DNA of 64,000 nt from Paenibacillus sp. (lineage in GTDB: Bacteria; Bacillota; Bacilli; Paenibacillales; YIM-B00363), in the NCBI RefSeq assembly GCF_031177825.1, contig NZ_JAPSKE010000005.1, positions 1 through 64,000 of the forward strand, read 5' to 3'. Shown here piece after piece: positions 52,176-59,565 of the stretch. A program made the translations under genes and the position numbers. How positions within the stretch are numbered: the first letter of the stretch is position 1; each line of letters opens with the position of its first letter. The notes below the pieces were generated by a model, which was given only the letters and a program-made list of their open reading frames with translations, was not told the origin of the DNA and did not search any database.

Positions 52176-53645
52176 TCACACTCGATACGACGCCAGCTTG
52201 CCCTCGTCGTCGATGTAGTCGATCGTCGTCTTCATCGACGCTAGGTCGACGAACAAGGTGCAGCGGGAGGCGCCCTTTTCCCAACTCAGTCGCACTTCGT
52301 CCTTCGCGGAATCGAGCACGCGGAACTCGCCGTCGAACGCAGGATATTCGTTGCGGAACCGGATCAGCTCCAGCAGCCGCTGCACGACATCCTTCCCCAG
52401 CGACGATCGGATCTCCTCGAGCGTATAATTATGGCGGTTCATCGCGCGATGTTCCCCAGTCGCCTTCACGGCTTCGTAATCGTTCTCCCCCGCGAGCAGG
52501 CCGACATAGTACACTTGCGGGATGCCCGGCGCGAAAAACTGAATCGCCCGCCCCGCCATATACGCGTCGTCATCCTTGCCGAGCACCGAGTAGTACGTGC
52601 CGCCGATCTGGTGAACGTCGAAGCCGCCTTCGCCTTTATGCTCGTCGGAGACGATCAAGCTGAGCGTCGAGCCGCGGGATACGCACGTATTCACTACCTT
52701 GCGGGCGTCCGCGACGTCGATGAAGCCCCGTAGATCGGGCAGCACCGGAATGCCGTCGTGGCAGTCGAGCATCGTGAACTGGCGGTGCGGACGCACCTTC
52801 AAATATTCGGTCAGCTGCTCGCTCGAGCGGTTCAACAGCGTATCCAGCACCGTATAAGGCAGGATGAAGTCGTAAATCCAGTAGCCGCGGTCCGAAAGCT
52901 TCTTCTGAATATCGTAGTGCGCGTGCACCTCCGGAAGCAGCTCGATGCCGTGCGAATTCGCGAGCCGCTTCATCTCGTCGAGGAAATCGAAAATTTCGGG
53001 TTCCACAAAGAAGCAGCTCGTCCCCAGCTTCTTAATGACGAAGCCGACCGCGTCCAAGCGAACGATCTTGATCTTGTTCTTGCTGAAGTTCGCGAAGAAG
53101 TCGCTCAGCAGCTGACGGACTTTCTCGGATTTGATGTCGAGGTCGATTTGCTCGGACGGATTTTCTCTGCCGAACGTCGTCCAGACCGATACGGCCTCGC
53201 CTGTGCTCTCGATCGTGAACGTCGAGTAAGGCAGCGGCCGCCGAAGGAAGATTTTATCGATATCCTCCTGCACCGGCCGGCCGTCCTTCCACACCTTGTC
53301 GAGCGTGATAAACAGATCGGCATGCTCCGATTCGCGGCCGCGCTTCAAAAAGTCTTGGAAATACGTGGATTTCCTCGAAATATGGTTCACCATCAGATCG
53401 ACGAGAATGTCGAACTTCTCCCCGATCGCCTTCACGTCGTCCCACGTGCCGAACGTCGGCTCGATCTCGAGGTACGTCAGCGGCGCGAAGCCCCGGTCCC
53501 CGGAGGACGGGAACGGCGGCAAAATATGAACCCCGCCCTTGAAAATATCCGAAAAATGCGTCGTCAACACGCTGTTCAAAGACTTCAAATCGCCCCCGAG
53601 CGAGTCGGGATATGTAATGAGCTGCACTTGATTGTTCGCCGGCAT
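52176..53645 (-). CDS. Sucrose phosphorylase (GH13 subfamily 18)
   Basis: 489 aa, standard length. Motifs: GGVHILPPFPSSGDRGFAP, LVDLMVNHIS, the nucleophile Asp in VRLDAVGFVIKKLGT, acid/base Glu in LLPEVHAHYD and transition-state Asp in LDCHDGIPV. It phosphorolyses sucrose to glucose-1-phosphate and fructose in the cytosol. Related enzymes acting on sucrose-6'-phosphate or glucosylglycerol cannot be separated by eye. ATG 53645 follows GAGAGGAAGAG. Monocistronic with its own promoter and terminator. Confidence 0.9.
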   Translation of the reverse strand: MPANNQVQLITYPDSLGGDLKSLNSVLTTHFSDIFKGGVHILPPFPSSGDRGFAPLTYLEIEPTFGTWDDVKAIGEKFDILVDLMVNHISRKSTYFQDFLKRGRESEHADLFITLDKVWKDGRPVQEDIDKIFLRRPLPYSTFTIESTGEAVSVWTTFGRENPSEQIDLDIKSEKVRQLLSDFFANFSKNKIKIVRLDAVGFVIKKLGTSCFFVEPEIFDFLDEMKRLANSHGIELLPEVHAHYDIQKKLSDRGYWIYDFILPYTVLDTLLNRSSEQLTEYLKVRPHRQFTMLDCHDGIPVLPDLRGFIDVADARKVVNTCVSRGSTLSLIVSDEHKGEGGFDVHQIGGTYYSVLGKDDDAYMAGRAIQFFAPGIPQVYYVGLLAGENDYEAVKATGEHRAMNRHNYTLEEIRSSLGKDVVQRLLELIRFRNEYPAFDGEFRVLDSAKDEVRLSWEKGASRCTLFVDLASMKTTIDYIDDEGKLASYRV

Positions 53646-53692
53646 CGGTTCGCTCTTCCTCTCAAGGGTTCTTAGTTGCATGGTTCACCAAC

Positions 53693-53721
53693 AGTATATC
53701 CTATGTTCGAGGGGTTTTGAA
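53693..53721 (-). promoter_or_regulatory. Sucrose phosphorylase promoter
   Basis: The minus strand shows TTCAAA (53721-53716), a 17-nt spacer and TATACT (53698-53693), 47 bp before the start codon. Confidence 0.6.
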
Positions 53722-53814
53722 TAATTTATTTCATTAAACCCTCATAATCCAACATCCACAAGCGGACTTCTGCGGCTTTCGCGGTATGGCGATGCGCCAC
53801 CGGCTTCGCCAACG

Positions 53815-53945
53815 ACGCTGCGCCTGGTCGTCCTGGTGCTCGATCTGCGGCTTCCGGACTTGAGCGGCATTGAGGTCGCCGAACGGTTGACGGCGCGGCT
53901 GCCCGACTCGATCCTCGCGGCGATGAAGACGTGGCGCGCGTTGAA
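53815..53945 (+). pseudogene. Response-regulator receiver fragment
   Basis: The plus strand encodes LVVLVLDLRLPDLSGIEVAE, RLTARLPD and then SILAAMKT. This is the phosphorylation-site block of the regulator at 61743-62380, with about 12 residues deleted between LPD and ILAAMK. No start, HTH or ribosome binding site remains. The rest of the gap 53722-53952 shows nothing. Confidence 0.75.
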
Positions 53946-53952
53946 ATTGCGT

Positions 53953-54741
53953 CTATTTTATCTTCTCTTTCTTCATGATCCATACTGCCAAGAGGCCGTA
54001 CAACGCGATCGCGACGAACCCGCTTTCCCCGCCGAGGTATTCCGCCGCTGTGGAATGGGTCTGCGTAAATTCGCCGAAGGTCGCCCAGAAGATGTTGTGC
54101 ACCGCATGCATGATCGCAGCCGGCCAGACGCTTCCCGCGGCGATGCGCATCGCGCCGAATACAAAGCTAATCAATACTGTCGTCGTTAAGAACATAGGAA
54201 TAACGATCCAAGGATTACCGGCGCTATGATAATCGCCGGCGAGCATGATCGGGAAGTGGAACGCGCCGTGAAGCAATCCGACAAGCGCCATTGCTTTCTT
54301 CCGACCGAACCCCGCCAGCTTCGGCAGCAGATAGCCTCTCCACCCGAGCTCTTCCCCAAGGGAGCTGGTCGCGGTATACAAGACGATCGCGACGAACAAC
54401 TTCACCGGGATTATGAACCACGTCGCGGCCGTCGTTCCCTCCGGTACGAAGAAGGATGCATACGGCGTCGACCACAGGATTAAATACGCCGCCGCCAGCA
54501 CGACGACCGGCGCGAGCAGCGCGAAGCCCCAATATTTGAATCCCGCCTTGTTCAAGCCGAGCTCCGCCCAGCTTTTCCGCTTAAATAGGTCCCCGGTGAC
54601 GAGCAACACGACCAACATGGCGAGGACCGGCGCGAACATATACAACTGCCCCGGAAGCTTTAATAACCCCATCACCGAAGCAATCATCATCACGGCGATC
54701 GAGAACATGCCCGCTTTGCTGCCATTGCCTACATTCTTCAT
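53953..54741 (-). CDS. CPBP-family intramembrane glutamic endopeptidase
   Basis: 262 aa with about seven membrane helices and the Abi/CPBP motifs: EELGWRGYLLPKL (catalytic Glu pair), HGAFHFPIML and HAVHNIFWATF. Bacterial members are linked to bacteriocin self-protection or protein processing. Substrate unknown. Its promoter carries the 35-bp element shared with the serine hydrolase gene at 55240-56763, pointing to control by the nearby two-component system. Confidence 0.9.
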   Translation of the reverse strand: MKNVGNGSKAGMFSIAVMMIASVMGLLKLPGQLYMFAPVLAMLVVLLVTGDLFKRKSWAELGLNKAGFKYWGFALLAPVVVLAAAYLILWSTPYASFFVPEGTTAATWFIIPVKLFVAIVLYTATSSLGEELGWRGYLLPKLAGFGRKKAMALVGLLHGAFHFPIMLAGDYHSAGNPWIVIPMFLTTTVLISFVFGAMRIAAGSVWPAAIMHAVHNIFWATFGEFTQTHSTAAEYLGGESGFVAIALYGLLAVWIMKKEKIK

Positions 54742-54791
54742 CTCTTGGAACTCTCCTCGATTTCATCTCGTTTCGTAATCTCTTCCCTCTT

Positions 54792-54830
54792 ACCTTACTG
54801 AAGAAAGGTCATGATTCGGTAGTGACTTTC
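54792..54830 (-). promoter_or_regulatory. Shared 35-bp element and -10 box of the CPBP gene promoter
   Basis: On the plus strand 54796-54830 matches 56807-56841 at 30 of 35 positions. It contains the inverted repeat AGGTCA, 11 bp, TGACTT. The -10 box (TAAGGT, 54797-54792) follows directly on the minus strand and no -35 box exists, so the element replaces it. Probable response-regulator site. Confidence 0.72.
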
Positions 54831-55243
54831 CCCACCCCTGAAGTTATTTTCTCGGAACCAACTCGATGCGTTCCCGCTGCCGGTGTCCACGCTCACGACC
54901 GAAGCTCGGCATTGAACGTGAACCCGTCGAACCCGGAATCGGGAATCGCCGGTTCGACCATGAGCTTCCCGTCCTGCACGTTCGCACTGACGTCTAATCG
55001 CTCCGCGGCTTTCGCGTTCGCCCTGCCGGCGAACGAAACGACGACTTGCTCCGTATCGCCGCGCGTCAGCGCTACATTTATGCTCCGGCCCCCGACGTCG
55101 CTCGCCCGAAGCTCGGCCGAGTCGAACGTCTTTCGCACGTCGAACGCCTGCGTTCCGAAGGACGTTACGGGTTTGACGAATCGAAGGCGAACCATGCTTC
55201 CTGCCGCCATTGCCGCCATGAAACCGATCCATGATTTTTTCAT
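54795..55243 (-). pseudogene. DUF4097-like (LiaG-type) gene, frameshifted and truncated
   Basis: Begins MKKSWIGFMAAMAAGSMV (membrane anchor) with FDSAELRASDVGGRSINVAL and VVVSFAGRANAKAAERL, as in DUF4097 adhesin-like proteins. The frame stops at 54893; the typical SVDTGSGNASSWF block continues in another frame and then ends, so most of the repeat domain is missing. Its ATG overlaps the serine hydrolase stop (ATGA). The 3' end overlaps the CPBP promoter. Confidence 0.65.
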
Positions 55244-56763
55244 TGTCGCTCCGCCTCTTTCACTAGGTGTTCTTGCCGCCCGAAGGCCAATAACGCCGCG
55301 CTGTACGCCGCCCATAAGGTGAGCGGGACGACGATCGCGATCATCGCGATCGCGAAGTCGTAGGGGTATCCATAGAATCCGGCCTCCGTCGGGCGAAACG
55401 CCAATAACAGATACCACACCGGAACGCTGAAGATTGCATAGATGGCGGCGCGAAGCGCAACCGCCCAACGTCGTCTCGCTGCGTACCCGCGTCGGCGATG
55501 GCGTATCACGCTCCCGACCAACCAGATCGCGAGGATGCCGCTTAGGATTAGAATCCCAAGCGAAACTTGCCCAACGACCTGAAGCGCGTTCGGCATGCCG
55601 TCTACCGACGCCGGGGGGCGGCCGAGCATTAGACTCGCGATCCCCTTCGCGATCCGGCCGCAAGCTTCCCCATCCGCTTCGCCGACGAATAGGACCAGGC
55701 CTGCCCCCATCCTCGGAATCAGGATGATCTCCGAGCTGGATCCCATTCCGTCCCCGGATTTGGCGAGCACCCGAGTCCCGTGCAGCTCCGAGGCTTCGAA
55801 TCCGCTCTCCGTGTACACCGCGTTCAACAGATCCGACGCCGGTACGCCCGCATTGTGGTAGGCGTCGAGGGTGCCCGACGCAAAGAACGGATCCGCCCCG
55901 TACCCGAGCGCCGCAGCTGCGAACCGCGCAAGGTCCGTCGCGCTGCCGTAAGCCCCGCCTTCGGGCGCCTGGCTGCTCCCGAATTCCTTCCAGTAGGGCG
56001 TTACCTCCGTCGCGAAGCCGAACATATACCCATATTCCTTCGCCACGTCGGCATTCGCAGCTTCCGACGGGCGGAAGGAGGCATCGTCCATCCCGAGCGG
56101 CTCGAACAAGCTCTCCCGCATATATTCTTCGTAAGGCTTACCGGTCACTTCCTCGACGATCAATCCGAGCACGTTAAAGCATGTGTTGCAATATTGCCCC
56201 CTGGCCCCGGGCGCCGCGTTCATCTTCACCGTGCGCAACGCTCTTGCCGCTCCCTCCATCGAATTTCTGTTGTTCTCGACGTCTTGGTAGATCGCGCCGT
56301 CGGCCGAATATCTGCTTACGCCCGCGGAATGCGTCAGCAGATGCCGTACGGTCACCCGCGAAGACGCCGATCGATCTTCGTAACGGAACCACGGCAGGTA
56401 CGAGACGACCGGGGCGTCTAAATCGACGACGCGTTGTTCGGCCAACCGCAAGACGGCAGCCGCCGTGAACGGCTTCGTCACGGAAGCCGTTGCGTACACC
56501 GTCTCCGGGGTTGCCTCTCGCCGAGTCTCGAGGTCCGCATACCCGATCCCTGCGGACCGTACGATATTTCCGCGGTCGACGATGGCGTACGACCCTCCCG
56601 GAATTCCGGCGATGACGAATTGCTCCTTCACGTAGGTTTCGATCTTATCCAGCGTGCTCGCATCGAGAGGATCGCCCTCGCGATCCGCATACGCGTTCGC
56701 GGCCGGGAGCGCGGCCATAACCAGAGCCAGACACACCTGCGTTACTTTACCGAAAATGTTCAT
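55240..56763 (-). CDS. Secreted/membrane serine hydrolase (beta-lactamase fold)
   Basis: 507 aa. Signal peptide (about 1-27, VCLALVMAALPAANAYA), class C fold (about 35-370) with Ser-Lys in TASVTKPFTAAAVL and Tyr-x-Asn in QYCNTCFNVLGL, then four C-terminal membrane helices (about 395-495). Family members are peptidoglycan-type carboxypeptidases, esterases or immunity factors. ATG 56763 is chosen over 56769 by its spacing from GAGAGG. The operon continues into the broken DUF4097-like gene. The promoter has the shared 35-bp element. Confidence 0.88.
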   Translation of the reverse strand: MNIFGKVTQVCLALVMAALPAANAYADREGDPLDASTLDKIETYVKEQFVIAGIPGGSYAIVDRGNIVRSAGIGYADLETRREATPETVYATASVTKPFTAAAVLRLAEQRVVDLDAPVVSYLPWFRYEDRSASSRVTVRHLLTHSAGVSRYSADGAIYQDVENNRNSMEGAARALRTVKMNAAPGARGQYCNTCFNVLGLIVEEVTGKPYEEYMRESLFEPLGMDDASFRPSEAANADVAKEYGYMFGFATEVTPYWKEFGSSQAPEGGAYGSATDLARFAAAALGYGADPFFASGTLDAYHNAGVPASDLLNAVYTESGFEASELHGTRVLAKSGDGMGSSSEIILIPRMGAGLVLFVGEADGEACGRIAKGIASLMLGRPPASVDGMPNALQVVGQVSLGILILSGILAIWLVGSVIRHRRRGYAARRRWAVALRAAIYAIFSVPVWYLLLAFRPTEAGFYGYPYDFAIAMIAIVVPLTLWAAYSAALLAFGRQEHLVKEAERQ

Positions 56764-56802
56764 GCGCATTGCCTCTCTTCTTCCCATTGACTCAACGAAT
56801 TG

Positions 56803-56841
56803 ACTATACTGCAGAAAAGTCATGCCTCCGTAGTGACTTTC
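56803..56841 (-). promoter_or_regulatory. Shared 35-bp element and -10 box of the serine hydrolase promoter
   Basis: Plus strand 56807-56841 contains AAGTCA, 11 bp, TGACTT. On the minus strand the -10 box TATAGT (56808-56803) follows and no -35 is present. The twin is at 54792-54830, with the same spacing to its -10. Confidence 0.75.
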
Positions 56842-56850
56842 GGTGAAAAA

Positions 56851-56872
56851 AAGTCATATCCCGTGCTATACT
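56851..56872 (+). promoter_or_regulatory. Promoter of the sensor kinase gene with an extra half-site
   Basis: TGCTATACT (56864-56872) is an extended -10. AAGTCAT at 56851-56857 repeats the half-site of the adjacent 35-bp element, suggesting autoregulation of the two-component operon. Confidence 0.55.
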
Positions 56873-56919
56873 AATCTATTGTTTGACGAATCCGTCATGG
56901 GAAGCGAGACGATGGAAAT

Positions 56920-58101
56920 ATGATAGAACGAATCAAGTCGCTCGGGGCGCAATCGTTCGTCATCGGCATTCGAACCGTGTGGTTTATATACGGCGTGTAC
57001 GACATCCAGCAGCATCCGGAACGGTTCCTCGCGCAGCATGACGTGTTCTTCGCCGTCGGCGTCGTCTGGATCGCGGTGCTCTGGTACACGATCGCTTATG
57101 CGGCGCCATTAATCGCCTTCCTGCTTAAGGGCGGTCCTCACCCGCTGCCGCTAAGCTTGGAATTGATTTGCGGCGGTAGCCTCTTCCTCTTTCTTTCGCA
57201 GGACTGGGCAGGCGGAATGGCCTTCTACAACTTCCCGGTGTTCATCGTCGGATTTCTAAGCGTCGGCAGGACGCCCTTCTGGACGGCCCCCTTGACCGTC
57301 GCGGCCCTCCCTCTGTTGTCGGGGGCCGTCTGGGGACATGCCTACGCCGTCATCGCCGATCGGATGATCGATCTGGCGGTCGTCTTCGCGATCGGGTTCA
57401 GCTTCTGCAAGCTGCTCCTTACGCTTCGCCGCATTCGGGACATGATGAGCGTCATTCAACTGCAAAATCAGACGTTGGAGCTGAACGCGAAACAAATCGA
57501 GCGGCTGACGATCGCCGAGGAGCGAAACCGGCTGTCCCGCGAGCTGCACGACACCGTGGGGCACACGTTCACCGCCGTCATCGCGGGGATGGACGCCGTT
57601 CGATGTTTAATCGACGTCTCTCCGACAGAAGCCAAGAACAACCTGGCGGAACTGCGCCGCTTCGCAAGCAAGGGGCTCGACGACGTCCGATCGCAAATCC
57701 ACCAGTTGGCTCCGGAGGAGCTGAAACAACCTCTCGGCTTGACGTTAAGGCAAATTTCCGGGCAGTTCGCCGAACATACGTCCGTGAACATCCGATTCGA
57801 CGCGCAAGGCCGGGAAGTGCCGCTGTCGGAACCAGTCCGAGTGACGCTCATTCGCCTGCTGCAAGAAGCCATGACCAATGCGGTCAGACACGGTCGGGCT
57901 TCGGAGGTGGGGGTGGCGCTGCATTTTCTGGAGGGAGAAGTCGTACTGAAGGTGGAAGACAACGGAGTCGGGGCGAAGAAGCTCGTGAAGGGGTTCGGCA
58001 TCAATTCGATGACGGAGCGGCTCGCTAGCGTAAACGGGACGTTATCCATCGAATCGAGCCCGCGCCGAGGAACCGTGATCGAAGGGAAAATCGCGATATA
58101 G
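56920..58101 (+). CDS. Sensor histidine kinase (HisKA_3/NarL type)
   Basis: 393 aa. About five or six membrane helices (1-180), a short coiled coil, then HisKA_3 with the phosphorylated His in LSRELHDTVGHTFTAVIAG (about 205-225). HATPase: QEAMTNAVRHGRAS (N box), VEDNGVGAKK and GFGINSMTERL (G boxes). No large extracellular domain, as in the LiaS/DesK-like intramembrane-sensing kinases, so it probably senses membrane or wall stress. It is followed 13 bp later by its regulator. Confidence 0.93.
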   Translation: MIERIKSLGAQSFVIGIRTVWFIYGVYDIQQHPERFLAQHDVFFAVGVVWIAVLWYTIAYAAPLIAFLLKGGPHPLPLSLELICGGSLFLFLSQDWAGGMAFYNFPVFIVGFLSVGRTPFWTAPLTVAALPLLSGAVWGHAYAVIADRMIDLAVVFAIGFSFCKLLLTLRRIRDMMSVIQLQNQTLELNAKQIERLTIAEERNRLSRELHDTVGHTFTAVIAGMDAVRCLIDVSPTEAKNNLAELRRFASKGLDDVRSQIHQLAPEELKQPLGLTLRQISGQFAEHTSVNIRFDAQGREVPLSEPVRVTLIRLLQEAMTNAVRHGRASEVGVALHFLEGEVVLKVEDNGVGAKKLVKGFGINSMTERLASVNGTLSIESSPRRGTVIEGKIAI

Positions 58102-58114
58102 AGGAGGTCTCACG

Positions 58115-58756
58115 ATGGAAAAGGTGACCGTCATGATCGTCGAGGATCAGGAAATCATTCGAAAAAGCTTGGGCATCGTTCTTAACCTTCAACCCGATCT
58201 CGAGGTCGTCGCGTTGGCGGCGAACGGCGAGGAGGCGGTCTCGTTAGCGGCCCGCTTCGACCCGTCGGTCATTCTGATGGACGTCCGGATGCCGGTGATG
58301 GACGGCGTGCGCGCGACGGAGCTGATTAAGAAGGCGCAGCCGAACGCTAAGGTCATCATGCTTACGACCTTCCAAGACACGGAGGTCGTGTCCGACGCGC
58401 TGCAGGCGGGAGCGGAAGGGTATATTCTGAAGGCGATCGACCCGATCGACCTTGCGTCGGCGATCCGGCTCGTCAGCCGCGGCGAAACGATGATTTCCCG
58501 GGAAGTCGCCAAGGCGCTCTTCGCCCGATCGCTCGCGGCGCCGACCGCCTCCAAACAATCGGAATACGGATTGACGGAGCGAGAGACGCAGGTGTTGACC
58601 TGCATCTCTCACGGACTTTCCAACCGCGACATCGCGGAGAAGCTCTTCCTCTCGGAAGGCACCGTTAAGAACTATATTTCCAGCATTTATTCCAAGCTGA
58701 ACGTACATAATCGGGCATCGGCCCTCAGGAAGGCGTCGGAGGAGAAGTTGTTGTAA
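58115..58756 (+). CDS. NarL/LuxR-family response regulator
   Basis: 213 aa. Receiver domain with MIVEDQEIIRKSLG, the phospho-acceptor Asp in VILMDVRMPVMDGV and the Lys in GYILKAI. C-terminal LuxR HTH: LTERETQVLTCISHGLSNRD, then IAEKLFLSEGTVKNYISSIY. GAGGAGG before the ATG. Partner of the upstream kinase; the likely targets are the promoters at 54.8 and 56.8 kb. Confidence 0.94.
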   Translation: MEKVTVMIVEDQEIIRKSLGIVLNLQPDLEVVALAANGEEAVSLAARFDPSVILMDVRMPVMDGVRATELIKKAQPNAKVIMLTTFQDTEVVSDALQAGAEGYILKAIDPIDLASAIRLVSRGETMISREVAKALFARSLAAPTASKQSEYGLTERETQVLTCISHGLSNRDIAEKLFLSEGTVKNYISSIYSKLNVHNRASALRKASEEKLL

Positions 58757-58766
58757 AACCGCCTCC

Positions 58767-59339
58767 TTACGCGGAGATCCCCGCGCTCGGAGACGCCGGC
58801 CGCTTCGCCAGCTTGCCGCTCCACATGCAATACCCCATAATGACGTAGGACAACCCCCAGAAGAAGGCGAACCATTCCGTCCACGGCAGCGCCATCGACG
58901 CCAGCATGCCGAGCAAGCCGAACACCGCCGCGCGCGGGAACACCTTCGCCCGCCATGTCAGAATCGCCAGCGCGAGCGTCCCGCCTAACACGCCCGCCGA
59001 AGAGACCATGCCGCTCGCGTTGTTCAACGCATGGTTCTCGTCCCCGAACCCGCCGTACACGAGATAACCCCATAAGACGCAAGCGGTAAGCAGGTTTCCG
59101 AGCATGATCGCCCCGATCGTAATCCCGCCCAAGACGCCGGTCTCCCTCGACTGCGCGAAGTACAGCCCGAAGCTGAAGAAGGCCATCAACATGCACGCCG
59201 CTAATCCGCAGGCGAGCTCCGGTACGCTGTTGAAGCCCCAAATCATGCTCGTCGGCGTCATCCCCATCCGCGCGACGCCCGCGATCGCGCAGCCCAGCCC
59301 TAATCCTCGAACGATCCTCTCCCAATGCTGCGTATGCAT
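58767..59339 (-). CDS. Six-helix membrane protein, unknown function
   Basis: 190 aa with six hydrophobic helices separated by short loops (for example CGLAACMLMAFFSFGLYFA, VLGGTLALAILTW, WFAFFWGLSYVIMGYCMW). No motif was recognised. ATG with GGAAGAGG upstream. It converges on the response-regulator gene and is divergent from the second sensor kinase. Confidence 0.75.
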   Translation of the reverse strand: MHTQHWERIVRGLGLGCAIAGVARMGMTPTSMIWGFNSVPELACGLAACMLMAFFSFGLYFAQSRETGVLGGITIGAIMLGNLLTACVLWGYLVYGGFGDENHALNNASGMVSSAGVLGGTLALAILTWRAKVFPRAAVFGLLGMLASMALPWTEWFAFFWGLSYVIMGYCMWSGKLAKRPASPSAGISA

Positions 59340-59400
59340 GCCTCTTCCACTCTCCCTTATCGATATCGTTTCGTCGGGAATAGTGTATCGCGGTCCGAAT

Positions 59401-59438
59401 CCCGGCGAACAGAGCCCCGAACCCCTGTTTTCGCCGGG
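59401..59438. repeat. Inverted repeat between divergent genes
   Basis: CCCGGCGAA (59401-59409) and TTCGCCGGG (59430-59438), extended by CAG/CTG inside. It lies in the 226-bp region between the membrane protein and the second sensor kinase. A weak TACAAT -10 for the kinase is at 59522-59527. Confidence 0.45.
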
Positions 59439-59565
59439 AATCGCGGCTAGGTCATTCCGGGAACGTCCCGGGGCGGTCGGGAAAAGCGGTTCGCTTTCTA
59501 TTCAGACCTTCGCCGAGTTGCTACAATAAGAGCATCAGTCCGGCTCAGGAAGGGGAAGCGCGGCC

